Positions 6,787 through 13,812 of a DNA stretch of 44,931 nt are shown here, in pieces. Origin of the DNA: Phycisphaerales bacterium (lineage in GTDB: Bacteria > Planctomycetota > Phycisphaerae > Phycisphaerales > UBA1924); the NCBI GenBank assembly GCA_020853815.1, contig JADYYE010000157.1, positions 1 to 44,931 on the forward strand. Reading direction: 5' to 3'. The position numbers and the translations under genes were made by a program. The notes beneath the pieces were generated by a model that did not search any database, was not told the origin of the DNA, and was given only the letters and a program-made list of their open reading frames with translations. Positions within the stretch are counted from its first letter, which is position 1. Each line of letters starts with the position of its first letter.

Positions 6787-7411
6787 ATCCCTTCAACACT
6801 CCCTTGGCCTTCAGCAGCTCCATGCACGCGGCGACGCACTGGTCCACGCTCATCGTCGCGGGCTTCAGCACCAGCTCCGGGTTCGCGGGCGCTTCGTACG
6901 GATCGTCGATGCCCGTGAAGCCCTTGAGCTCGCCCGCGCGGGCTTTCTTGTACAGGCCCTTGGGGTCGCGCTGCTCGCACACGTCGATCGGCGTGTCGAC
7001 GAACACCTCGATGAAGACCATCGCGCCAGTCTTGTCCTTCTCGTGCAGTTCGCGGCACAGGTCGCGGTCCTTGCGGTACGGGCTGATGAAGCTCGTGAGC
7101 GCCACGCATCCCGAATCCGCGAAGAGCTTGGCGACCTCGCCGATGCGCCGGATATTCTCGGCACGGTCGTCGGCGCTGAAGCCCAGGTTCTTGTTCAGGC
7201 CGAAGCGGATGTTGTCACCGTCGAGGCGATAGCAGTTGATGCCGGCGTTGACCAGCGACTGCTCCAGCGCGCTGGCGATGGTCGACTTGCCGGAGGCCGA
7301 GAGGCCCGTGAACCACATGGTGCAGCCGACCGAGTTGAGCGCCTTCCAGCGTTCGGCCCGCGTGAAGTTCCCCTCGTGCCAGTGAATGTTCGTCGCCTTC
7401 TGAACCGCCAC
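6785..7411 (-). CDS. cysC: Adenylylsulfate kinase (APS kinase)
   Basis: 208 residues from GTG at 7411, preceded by GGAGG five bases upstream. The Walker A loop is GLSASGKST (residues 36-44), followed by YRLDGDNIR (the APS-binding 'LDGDN.R' signature), [27 protein letters not shown] and [22 protein letters not shown], all hallmark motifs. The enzyme phosphorylates APS at the 3' position with ATP to give PAPS. The length is that of a stand-alone bacterial CysC. It is divergent from sat, 171 bases away, so the two enzymes of PAPS synthesis share one control region. No PAPS reductase is in the window, so the PAPS could go either to assimilation or to sulfation of polymers. Confidence 0.96.
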   Translation of the reverse strand: MAVQKATNIHWHEGNFTRAERWKALNSVGCTMWFTGLSASGKSTIASALEQSLVNAGINCYRLDGDNIRFGLNKNLGFSADDRAENIRRIGEVAKLFADSGCVALTSFISPYRKDRDLCRELHEKDKTGAMVFIEVFVDTPIDVCEQRDPKGLYKKARAGELKGFTGIDDPYEAPANPELVLKPATMSVDQCVAACMELLKAKGVLKG

Positions 7412-7435
7412 GTTGACCTCCGTCTTCCCCGCCTT

Positions 7436-7462
7436 GGGCGAAAAATCGCCCGAACCGGGCGA
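7436..7462. promoter_or_regulatory. Overlapping inverted repeats in the cysC-sat divergent control region
   Basis: Half-sites GGGCGA (7436-7441), TCGCCC (7446-7451) and GGGCGA (7457-7462). The middle one can pair with either side, giving two mutually exclusive hairpins; the second extends to TCGCCCG/CGGGCGA. A fourth TCGCCC is at 7504-7509. They lie 25-50 bases from the cysC start and about 120 bases upstream of sat. This could be an operator array or an alternative-fold leader; which one is not decided by sequence alone. Confidence 0.4.
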
Positions 7463-7582
7463 GTTCCAATCGTGCCCGTCCGGTCCCGGCGAATCAAGCG
7501 GATTCGCCCCTATCCCGCCCGGATCGCGCTACCCTTCGGGCTCATTTCGACCCGCACCTCCCGCTTTCCTGGAGACCGCACC

Positions 7583-8761
7583 GTGTCTGGACTGATCTCA
7601 TACCACGGCGGCACGCCCGTCGACCGCGTCGTCACCGGCCCCCGCGCCGCCGAACTGGCCAAAGAGGCCGCCTCGCTCACCTCCATCAAGCTCACACCCA
7701 AGCAGTCGTGCGACCTGGAGCTGATCGGCATCGGCGGCTTTGCGCCCCTCACGGGCTTCATGGGCAAGGCCGACTTTGAGAGCGTGTGCAAGAACATGAC
7801 GCTCGCGAGCGGCACGGTGTGGTCGATCCCGATCCTGCTCTCGCTGGCCAAGGGCGCCGAGCCCAAAGTCGGTCAGAAGGTCGCGCTCTTTGCGCCGAAC
7901 GGCACGCTCCAGGGCGTCATGAGCGTCACCGAGGTCTTCGAGCACGACAAGAAGCTCGAGATTCCCAACGTCTTCCGCACCGAGGACGCCGCCCACCCGG
8001 GCGTGGCCCAGGTGCAGGCCGAGGGCGACGTGTGCGTCGCCGGACCGGTCGATGTGCGCTCGGTGTGCGTCGATCCCAGCGGGCCCGAGGCGTTCCTAGA
8101 CAAGCGGCTCACGCCCGCTCAGACCCGCGCCGAGTTCGCCAAGCGGAATTGGTCCCGCATCGTCGCGTTCCAGACCCGCAACCCCATCCACCGCGCCCAC
8201 GAGTACGTGTGCAAGTGCGCCCAGGAAATCTGCGACGGCCTGCTCATCCACCCGCTGGTGGGCGAGACCAAGAAGGGCGACATCACCGCCGCCGCGCGCA
8301 TGAAGGCCATCGACGCGCTGGTCGCCAAGTACTTCAGCCCGACGGCGACGATGGTGAGCGTGCTCCCGGCCGCGATGCGCTACGCCGGCCCGCGCGAGGC
8401 GATCCATCACGCCATCATGCGGAAGAACTACGGGTGCTCGCACTTCATCGTCGGGCGTGACCACGCCGGCGTGGGCAACTACTACGGCACCTACGACGCG
8501 CAGAAGATCTTCGACCAGATCGACCTCAAGAACCTGGGCATCCAGCCCCTGATGTTCGAGCACACCGGCTACAGCAAGTCTTACGGCGGGATGGTGTCGC
8601 AGAAGTCGTACCCGAAGATCGAGGGCGACATCATCAACCTGTCGGGCACCGCGGTGCGCGACCTCCTGCTCAAGGGCGAGCGCCCGCCGGTGGAGTTCAC
8701 GAGGCCCGAGGTTGCGGACGTGCTGATCGAGGCCGGCCGCCAGGGCACGCTGTTCGTGTGA
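7583..8761 (+). CDS. sat: Sulfate adenylyltransferase (ATP sulfurylase)
   Basis: 392 residues from GTG at 7583, chosen because GGAG stands eight bases upstream and because upstream codons are antisense to cysC. The protein is the homo-oligomeric Sat type: PUA-like N-terminal domain (about 1-165), then the catalytic nucleotidyltransferase domain with QTRNPIHRAHEY (from about residue 197) and GRDHAGVGNYYG (from about 291), both diagnostic. It makes APS and pyrophosphate from sulfate and ATP. Length near 390 means no fused APS kinase; that activity is supplied by the divergent cysC. It is the first gene of its transcript; a weak hairpin follows at 8820. Confidence 0.97.
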   Translation: MSGLISYHGGTPVDRVVTGPRAAELAKEAASLTSIKLTPKQSCDLELIGIGGFAPLTGFMGKADFESVCKNMTLASGTVWSIPILLSLAKGAEPKVGQKVALFAPNGTLQGVMSVTEVFEHDKKLEIPNVFRTEDAAHPGVAQVQAEGDVCVAGPVDVRSVCVDPSGPEAFLDKRLTPAQTRAEFAKRNWSRIVAFQTRNPIHRAHEYVCKCAQEICDGLLIHPLVGETKKGDITAAARMKAIDALVAKYFSPTATMVSVLPAAMRYAGPREAIHHAIMRKNYGCSHFIVGRDHAGVGNYYGTYDAQKIFDQIDLKNLGIQPLMFEHTGYSKSYGGMVSQKSYPKIEGDIINLSGTAVRDLLLKGERPPVEFTRPEVADVLIEAGRQGTLFV

Positions 8762-8819
8762 ATCACCAAACGTACTCCTGACATGCCGCTTCGGCTGACA
8801 AGAAGACGGCGTGATGAGC

Positions 8820-8840
8820 CCCTCTGAGAGGTCCAGAGGG
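8820..8840 (+). terminator. Possible terminator hairpin after sat
   Basis: Seven-base-pair stem CCCTCTG/CAGAGGG with a seven-base loop, 59 bases past the sat stop. No T-run follows, so termination is only possible. Confidence 0.35.
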
Positions 8841-8842
8841 CC

Positions 8843-8878
8843 GGTTTGGCGATTTGAACTTTGGCGATTTGGCGATTT
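8843..8878. repeat. Short tandem repeat tract, TTTGGCGA family
   Basis: Units TTTGGCGA, TTTGAAC, TTTGGCGA, TTTGGCGA, TTT. Low G+C compared with the surroundings; it lies about 70 bases upstream of rplU. Confidence 0.75.
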
Positions 8879-8947
8879 CTGTACGCCCGCCTACCATCCC
8901 CACCCCGATCGCGGCCAGATGCCGCTCGGAGTTTCGGAGCTTTGCCC

Positions 8948-9274
8948 ATGTACGCGATTATCCACGAGTCCGGCGGTCAGCGCAAGGTCGCCCAGGGCGA
9001 CGAGATCCTCGTCGACCTCATCGACGCCGGCGAGTCCAAGGCGGGCCAGAAGGTCACGTTCGACAAGGTGCTGGTCGTCGGCGCCGTCGGCGGCGAAGCC
9101 AAGCTCGGGCAGCCGTTCGTCGCGGGCGCGTCCGTCACGGGCGAGGTCCTCTCGCCGGTCGTCCTGGGCGACAAGATCGACGTGTGGAAGTTCCGCGAGA
9201 AGAAGGCTTGGCAGCGGAAGAACGGCCACCGCCAGCGCTACACGCTGGTCAAGGTGACCAACATCAAGGGCTGA
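8948..9274 (+). CDS. rplU: 50S ribosomal protein L21
   Basis: 108 residues from ATG at 8948, with GGAG eight bases upstream. The start YAIIHESGGQRKVAQGDEI, the middle VLVVGAVGG and the C-terminal basic stretch WKFREKKAWQRKNGHRQRYT followed by LVKVTNIKG are the L21 pattern (the usual 'F.yrRRk..rrk.GHRQ.yT.vkI..I' end). L21 binds 23S rRNA in the large subunit. A longer frame begins at 8861, but it starts inside a repeat tract. L21 is normally followed by rpmA (L27); here a strong terminator comes about 100 bases later and no L27 gene follows, so that linkage is broken. Confidence 0.95.
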   Translation: MYAIIHESGGQRKVAQGDEILVDLIDAGESKAGQKVTFDKVLVVGAVGGEAKLGQPFVAGASVTGEVLSPVVLGDKIDVWKFREKKAWQRKNGHRQRYTLVKVTNIKG

Positions 9275-9302
9275 GAATAAAGGGCTGAGAATAAAGGGCT
9301 GA
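9268..9302 (+). repeat. 14-bp tandem repeat across the rplU stop codon
   Basis: Two exact copies of GGGCTGAGAATAAA and the start of a third (GGGCTGA). The first unit contains the last Gly codon and the TGA stop, so the gene end has been copied into the 3' untranslated region. Confidence 0.92.
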
Positions 9303-9376
9303 ATCAGTCTCTCGCGGCGGTGGGCCGAGCCCCCGTCAATGTTCGCCCGACGCCGCGATGAGATTGTCAGAGAATG

Positions 9377-9401
9377 AACCCGAGCCCTGCTCGGGTTTTT
9401 T
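9377..9401 (+). terminator. Intrinsic terminator of rplU
   Basis: Stem AACCCGAG/CTCGGGTT (eight pairs), loop CCCTG, and a run of six T at 9396-9401. It is the clearest Rho-independent terminator in the window. Confidence 0.85.
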
Positions 9402-9411
9402 CGTGGGAAGA

Positions 9412-9443
9412 AGAGACGAAGAGACGAAGTAAAGCGAAGATGG
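9412..9443. repeat. Short tandem repeat tract, AGAGACGA family
   Basis: Units AGAGACGA, AGAGACGA, AGTAAAGCGA, AGATGGCGA, directly after the rplU terminator. It resembles the AAGTCACG part of the tract at 41341. Confidence 0.6.
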
Positions 9444-9466
9444 CGACCGGTGTTGGGCATCTCGGG

Positions 9467-9505
9467 GAGCACCGACCGGCTCGCAGACTCGCCAGTCGGT
9501 GGCAC
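9467..9505. repeat. Hairpin, CACCG/CGGTG family, member 3
   Basis: Stem CACCGACCGGC (9470-9480) with GCCAGTCGGTG (9491-9501), one mismatch, ten-base loop, flanked by GAG and GCAC. Read on the minus strand it has the same outer sequence as member 1: GTGCCACCGA ... TCGGTGCTC. Confidence 0.7.
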
Positions 9506-9674
9506 CTTTCAATGTCCCGTGCTCGATGGTCTCGTGAAGCGCGCGTCGAGCGCACTCGGCGGTGCTGCTCCGTGGCAGGCTGTTGATCAACGCTCGACCG
9601 AGCTGTCTCGCGACAGTGCGCTCCATCGTCATTTCGTCAGCTTCCCCTGGCGCCAAGCGCCTCGTGCCCAGTGC

Positions 9675-10199
9675 CTACTTCACGAACGTCCAGCGTTCGC
9701 GGTCTTTCTTGACGCCGGGGAAGGGCAGGGCGCGGCCGTGGGAGACGCAGTACACGCCGGGCGAGAGCACGCCGGTCGCGAAGATCGCTTCGGTCAGATT
9801 CTGGAGCGCGTCGGAGCGGGTCATCTCGTAGGGTCGGAACGCGCCGGTAAGCACGACGGGGACGGACGGCGTGCTGATCTCGGCCACGATGCGATCGCCT
9901 GTGATCGAGAGGGTGTCCGTGCCGTGGAGGATGACCACGCCGTGGATGGGCGATGTGACGCCGGGCTTGACCGCGCCGCCGCAGGCGCGGACGGCCTCGA
10001 TGATGCGGGCGCGGTCGTCGTCGGTCATGACGAGGCTGTCCTTGCTCATGAGCTCGATGACGCTGACGCTGGTGTCCTCGAGGCGGAGGCGCTTGAGCAT
10101 GCGACGGACGATGGATCGCTTGTTCTCGAGGCTTCCGGTGGCTTCGTCGTAGGTCTTTTCGATCGTGCCGCCGGTGGTGATGAGCGTGATGTGGCGCAT
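9675..10199 (-). CDS. Short asparaginase-like protein (N-terminal asparaginase domain only)
   Basis: 174 residues from ATG at 10199. Both halves of the type I/II L-asparaginase active site are visible: ITTGGTIEKTYDE (Thr at about 12) and VILHGTDTLS (HGTDT, residues 92-96). Usual bacterial L-asparaginases are about 330 residues with a second C-terminal domain; here the protein ends just after LPFPGVKKDRERWTFVK. Short stand-alone asparaginase-domain proteins of this size do exist in other bacteria, so it is probably intact rather than truncated. Without the second domain the active site at the dimer interface would differ, so asparagine hydrolysis is likely but unproven. It is divergent from the prepilin gene. 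Confidence 0.85.
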   Translation of the reverse strand: MRHITLITTGGTIEKTYDEATGSLENKRSIVRRMLKRLRLEDTSVSVIELMSKDSLVMTDDDRARIIEAVRACGGAVKPGVTSPIHGVVILHGTDTLSITGDRIVAEISTPSVPVVLTGAFRPYEMTRSDALQNLTEAIFATGVLSPGVYCVSHGRALPFPGVKKDRERWTFVK

Positions 10200-10340
10200 G
10201 GGGAGAGGGTACGCGGGGAGTTTGGCAATCTCGCGGGCGTTGTGACTGGGTGAGGGGGTCTGGTAGCATGGGGATATGGACCAGAGCCCACGATGGTGCG
10301 ATGGAACGCGACCCGGCGTGCTTGGGTGGTGGCTCGTGCG

Positions 10341-10374
10341 CGGGGGCAATGGGGAATGGGCACGAGGCAATGGG
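10341..10374. repeat. Short tandem repeat tract, AATGGG family
   Basis: Units GGGGCAAT, GGGGAAT, GGGCACGAG, GCAATGGGA. Same family as 3901 and 13592. If the prepilin gene began at the ATG at 10276 this tract would be translated; the leader argument below puts it in the spacer instead. Confidence 0.75.
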
Positions 10375-10407
10375 AAGTGCGGATTGGGCCGGGCGAGTTT
10401 CTCCATC

Positions 10408-11181
10408 GTGGCGGTCGCGGCTGGGGCGCGACGGGGCGTGGCGGGACGCGCGTTCACGCTCATCGAGCTGCTGGTGGTGATCGCGATCATCGCGCTTCTC
10501 ATCGCGATTCTTTTGCCGGCGCTGGGGCAGGCGCGGGCGGCGGGGAAGCAGACGGTGTGCCTGGCCAATCTGAATCAGCTGGGGCAGTCGCTGGTGCATT
10601 ACCAGGCGGCGAACAAGGGCTATTTCCCGGGGCATCACACATGGCAAGGCCCGACGTACATCGTGTGGCCGCCGCGGCTGCGCGTGCATACGGGCGGCGT
10701 GATGACGGTGTTCAACTGCCCGTCGGTGCTGCCGGAGTTTCGGTGGACGATGGGGTACAAGGCGAACATGAAGGCCGAGTACGGATATGAGGAGGGCGAG
10801 AAACGGCTGAACAACGTGTCGGGGTTCAGCTATGGCTACAACGACTGGGGTGTGCAGGAGTTCACCGTGCCGCACCTGGGGCTGGGCGGCTGGATCGGGC
10901 ACAAGGACTTCGGCGAGGTGAAGGACACACGGGTGGTGTTCCCGTCGGAACTGGTGATGCTGGCGGACAGCAAGTCGGACTTCAACTGGGACACGGCGCT
11001 GGACCCCAGCGACGCGGCGGACGCGGAGTGGCCGAGCCCGCGCCATTCGGGCGGGTCAAACTTTGTGTGGGGCGATGGGCACGCGAGCGCCAAGAAGCAG
11101 CGCGACATGGTGGAGCCGACGCTCGAGGCGCGGCGGAAATGGAACAACGACGGCAAGCCGCACGAGGAGTATTGGCAATAG
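10408..11181 (+). CDS. Prepilin-like protein with H-X9-DG motif (type II secretion/pseudopilin-like)
   Basis: 257 residues from GTG at 10408. The type IV prepilin signal is [15 protein letters not shown]: short basic leader, cleavage expected before Phe16, then Glu at mature position 5 and a long hydrophobic helix. Near the C-terminus is H-X9-DG (His213 to Asp223-Gly224, in [13 protein letters not shown]), the motif of the 'prepilin-type processing-associated' family abundant in planctomycetes. Start choice: the ATG at 10276 would give a 59-residue leader and translate a tandem-repeat tract; GTG 10408 gives a normal 15-residue leader. Its exact role is unknown; such proteins are secreted or surface-anchored after cleavage by a prepilin peptidase. 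The stop codon TAG spans the left junction of the 97-bp element. Confidence 0.82.
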   Translation: MAVAAGARRGVAGRAFTLIELLVVIAIIALLIAILLPALGQARAAGKQTVCLANLNQLGQSLVHYQAANKGYFPGHHTWQGPTYIVWPPRLRVHTGGVMTVFNCPSVLPEFRWTMGYKANMKAEYGYEEGEKRLNNVSGFSYGYNDWGVQEFTVPHLGLGGWIGHKDFGEVKDTRVVFPSELVMLADSKSDFNWDTALDPSDAADAEWPSPRHSGGSNFVWGDGHASAKKQRDMVEPTLEARRKWNNDGKPHEEYWQ

Positions 11182-11277
11182 GAACCTCTGAACAGTTCGA
11201 GTTCAGCCGCGAGGTCCGCTTCCAGTGGGCTGAAAAACCGCCTCGGAGAGGCGGGCCACCAGATACTCAGAGGTTCC
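11181..11277 (+). mobile_element. 97-bp MITE-like element, copy A
   Basis: Perfect 11-bp terminal inverted repeats (GGAACCTCTGA and TCAGAGGTTCC). Flanked on both sides by AATA, a candidate 4-bp target duplication. Inside are two foldable parts: TTCAGCC/GGCTGAA, and the core CCGCCTC-GGA-GAGGCGG (11238-11254). It sits exactly at the end of the prepilin gene: TA of the stop comes from the flank and G is the first base of the element. Removing the element with one AATA would restore a TAG stop. Confidence 0.88.
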
Positions 11278-11293
11278 AATAGGGGCTCTCGCC

Positions 11294-11674
11294 ATGGACC
11301 GGGGCACGCTCATCAAGCTCTCGATCGCGGGGCTGGCGCTGGCGGGCGCGGCGGTGATCGCGTGGCGCTCGCTGGGGTCGTCGGCGGGCGGCGGCGACGA
11401 TGCCGAGAAGTACGACGAGACGCGGACGCGCTGGCTGTGCCTCGAGGCGGCGTGCAGGAGGGAGTTCACGCTTTCGACCGCGGAGCTCGGCGCGTTCTAT
11501 CGCGACCACGAGGACCAGAACCCGGCGTGTCCGGCGTGCGAGAAGCAGAACACGGCGCGGGCGTCGCGCTGCGCGTCGTGCGAGAGGTTCTATGTGCCCA
11601 GGCACGAGCCGCCGCCGCCGGGGCAGAGGCCGAAGCCCCCGTCGTGTCCGAATTGCGGGAAGCCGGTGCGCTGA
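11294..11674 (+). CDS. Small membrane-anchored zinc-ribbon protein
   Basis: 126 residues. One N-terminal membrane helix (about residues 7-25, IKLSIAGLALAGAAVIAW), then a soluble part with four cysteine pairs: Cys49/Cys54, Cys79/Cys82 (CPAC), Cys93/Cys96 (CASC) and Cys118/Cys121 (CPNC). The CxxC pairs would bind two zinc ions in ribbon folds. There is a proline-rich link (EPPPPGQRPKPP) before the last pair. The function is unknown; the position between a prepilin-like protein and motAB, all on the plus strand, hints at a cell-envelope role but nothing stronger. It starts 16 bases after the 97-bp element, which may carry part of its ribosome-binding region. Confidence 0.75.
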   Translation: MDRGTLIKLSIAGLALAGAAVIAWRSLGSSAGGGDDAEKYDETRTRWLCLEAACRREFTLSTAELGAFYRDHEDQNPACPACEKQNTARASRCASCERFYVPRHEPPPPGQRPKPPSCPNCGKPVR

Positions 11675-11862
11675 CGCGGGGTGGCCCACCCAACATCCCA
11701 TAACTCCCGCGGCACAAACGTCACACGCGGTATGTGTTTCGGTGCTTGGCGGCGCGGGCGTTGCCGGCGTTCCATCCGCGCGCCGATCCGGCCGATGTCC
11801 TTGACGGATGGGTGCGCACGCGCGCCCCGCCATGGCATCGCTTCAGAGAGAGGCCGGACACC

Positions 11863-12645
11863 GTGGACAAATCCAGTCTCATCGGAACGCTGATCGGTGT
11901 CTTCTGCCTGGGCTTCGTCGCCTGGCACGGCTCGCACGGGCACCTGGCGATGTTCTACTCGCAGGAGGGCGTGTTCACGGTCATCGGCGGGTCGATCTCG
12001 GTTATTTTCATGGCGCTCCCGCTGAGCCGCGTGATGGCGGTGGGCGGCTACATGAAGAAGTTCATGTTCCACAAGGGCAAAGGCCCGATCGAGATCATCC
12101 AGGTCATCCAGGCGTTGGCGGAGAAGGCGCGTCGCGACGGCATCCTGGCGCTGGAGTCCGAGACGCGGAAGATCGAGGACCCGTTCCTGGCCGCGGGGCT
12201 GAAGATGGCGGTGGACGGCGTGGACCCGTCGAACATCGAGATGACGCTTCGGATGGAAGTGCTGGCGATGCAGGACCGGCACAAGTCGGGCAAGAAGTTC
12301 TTTGACCTGGTCAAGGTGTACGGGCCGGCGTGGGGGCTGGTGGGGACGCTGATCGGGCAGATCGGCATGTTCGGGCAGCTCGAGGGCGGCGACATCGGCG
12401 CCATGGGAAAGATGCTGGCGCTGGCCGTCGTGGCGACGATGTACGGCACCGTGCTGGCCAACGCGGTGGCGGGGCCGATCGGCGACAAGCTGGCGCTGCG
12501 TTCGTCGGAGGAGATTCTGGCGCGCGAGATGATGCTGCAGGGGATCCTCTCGATCCAGGCGGGTGACAACCCGCGCGTCACGCTCGACCGCATGATGTCG
12601 TTCATCCCGGCCGTCACCCGCACCAACGTGAAGGTCGCGGCCTGA
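11863..12645 (+). CDS. motA: Flagellar motor stator protein MotA
   Basis: 260 residues from GTG at 11863, with GAGAGAGG about ten bases upstream. Four membrane segments in the MotA layout: SSLIGTLIGVFCLGFVAW, GVFTVIGGSISVIFMALPL, then a cytoplasmic domain with EKARRDGILALESE (the charged face that meets FliG) and PFLAAGLKMAVDG, and finally YGPAWGLVGTLIGQIGMF and MLALAVVATMYGTVLANAVAGP as helices 3 and 4. The conserved Pro in PAWGLVGTLIG is present. MotA forms the outer pentamer of the ion-driven stator around MotB. motB follows 27 bases later. No other flagellar gene lies in the window. Nothing in the sequence settles H+ against Na+ use. Confidence 0.95.
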   Translation: MDKSSLIGTLIGVFCLGFVAWHGSHGHLAMFYSQEGVFTVIGGSISVIFMALPLSRVMAVGGYMKKFMFHKGKGPIEIIQVIQALAEKARRDGILALESETRKIEDPFLAAGLKMAVDGVDPSNIEMTLRMEVLAMQDRHKSGKKFFDLVKVYGPAWGLVGTLIGQIGMFGQLEGGDIGAMGKMLALAVVATMYGTVLANAVAGPIGDKLALRSSEEILAREMMLQGILSIQAGDNPRVTLDRMMSFIPAVTRTNVKVAA

Positions 12646-12672
12646 GCCTGATCCCAACCGAGAGGGCGAGCG

Positions 12673-13539
12673 ATGTCGGACCATGAAGAGGGACATGACG
12701 AGAAGGGCCACGGTGGCGGCGGACACGGCGGCGGCGGGCATGGCGGCGGCGGGCATGGCGGCGGGCACGAAGAGCACGAGGGCGTCCCGGAGTGGATGGT
12801 CTCGTTCGCCGATAACACCGCGCTCATGATGGGCCTGTTCGTGATCCTGCTCGCCATGAACATGGGACCCAAGGCGACGAGCGTCATGGGCGGCAACCCC
12901 GACGAGAACGGCGCCGGCGAGGCCATGTCGGCGGAGGATCGCATGCTCGACCTGGCGCTGGGCATCCGCTCGGCGTTCAACAACCCGGTGAGCATGGACT
13001 CCAAGGACCCGCGCGACGCGGTGCTGGTCAAGCGTCTGCGCGAGAAGGCGTTCGGCCCGCTCAAGCAGGAAGGCCCGCCGGGCAACCAGGAGACGGGCCA
13101 GGGCCCGACACAGACCGACGTGTCGAACGTGGCGACGAGCGTGAACTTCGAGGATGGCTCGGCGCAGTTCAACGCGGCGGCGCGGGACGCGGTGATCGAC
13201 ATGGCGACGCGCGCCCGAGACCAGCGCTTCGTGATCGAGGTGCGCGGGCACATCTCTCCCACCGAGCGGATGCGCGCGGGCGGCGATCGCGGCTACAAGC
13301 TCGCGTTTGACCGGGCCCAGGCGGTGGCGAACCTCTTGGCGGCCAACGACGTGAAGTGGGAGAACATCCGGCTGGTGGCGTGCGCCGACAACGAGCGGGC
13401 CGTGCCCCGAGCGTACACCGAGGCCGACCAGCGGAAGAACCAGCGGGTGGAGATCGTGATCACCAAGCAGCTGGTGGGGCCGGACCCGTTGTCGCGTCCG
13501 AGTTCGGGCGGCGCGGGCGCGCCCGCGGGCGAGTTCTGA
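12673..13539 (+). CDS. motB: Flagellar motor stator protein MotB with a His/Gly-rich N-terminus
   Basis: 288 residues. One membrane helix follows WMVSFADNTALMMGLFVILL, with the ion-binding Asp at residue 47. The C-terminal OmpA/MotB-like peptidoglycan-binding domain spans about 155-270 (SVNFEDGSAQFN, VIEVRGHISPTE, YKLAFDRAQAVANLL, NQRVEIVI). The N-terminal 36 residues before the helix are unusual: HGGGG repeated (His13, 18, 23, 28, 32) with further His and Glu, which should lie in the cytoplasm and could bind metal ions. A short cytoplasmic N-terminus is normal, a His-rich one is not. GAGAGGG lies seven bases upstream of ATG. Paired with motA. Confidence 0.93.
   Translation: MSDHEEGHDEKGHGGGGHGGGGHGGGGHGGGHEEHEGVPEWMVSFADNTALMMGLFVILLAMNMGPKATSVMGGNPDENGAGEAMSAEDRMLDLALGIRSAFNNPVSMDSKDPRDAVLVKRLREKAFGPLKQEGPPGNQETGQGPTQTDVSNVATSVNFEDGSAQFNAAARDAVIDMATRARDQRFVIEVRGHISPTERMRAGGDRGYKLAFDRAQAVANLLAANDVKWENIRLVACADNERAVPRAYTEADQRKNQRVEIVITKQLVGPDPLSRPSSGGAGAPAGEF
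12709..12768 (+). repeat. 15-bp tandem repeat encoding HGGGG
   Basis: Four units of roughly CA(C/T)GGCGGCGGCGG, the last shortened by one codon. Length changes in multiples of three would keep the motB frame. Confidence 0.85.
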
Positions 13540-13591
13540 GCGGACACGCGTCAGTTCGGACGACCGATGATTCGCGGCCGCGGGCAAGAGT

Positions 13592-13727
13592 GGCGATGGG
13601 CGATGGGCGATGGGAACCTCTGAGTATTTGGTGGCCCGCCTCTCCGAGGCGGTTTTTCAGCCCACTGGAAGCGGACCTCGCGGCTGAACTCGAATTGTTC
13701 AGAGGTTCCAATGGGCAATGGGCGATC
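13592..13727. repeat. Tandem GATGGGC/AATGGGC tract split by element B
   Basis: GCGATGGGCGATGGGCGATG lies left of the 97-bp element and AATGGGCAATGGGCGAT right of it. The two halves are the same repeat family as at 3901 and 10341, so the element appears to have entered an existing tract. Confidence 0.8.
13613..13709 (-). mobile_element. 97-bp MITE-like element, copy B (reverse orientation)
   Basis: Same length and same 11-bp terminal inverted repeats as copies A and C; on its own strand it differs from A at only two positions. Flanks GATG/AATG agree at three of four bases, which may be a decayed target duplication or simply the host repeat. It lies 73 bases after the motB stop. Confidence 0.88.
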
Positions 13728-13812
13728 GAGCACAACTCCGCGCGCGACGCGGACGGCGCGGGACATTTCGGCCAGGATTTGGTAGGCTCAAGGGGAACTC
13801 TGGAGCCGCCCC

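Larger units (their letters stand above)
9275..9674. other. Spacer between rplU and the asparaginase gene
   Basis: 400 bases with no gene. Contents: repeat units past the rplU stop, a strong terminator (9377-9401), a purine-rich tract (9412-9443), a third CACCG/CGGTG-type hairpin (9467-9505) and an AGTGCC-type tract at 9664-9680 that touches the asparaginase stop. Confidence 0.7.

Noticed and set aside
9336..9656. 106-codon minus-strand frame
   Set aside because: Covers the rplU terminator, a tandem tract and a hairpin; its peptides come from the palindrome.
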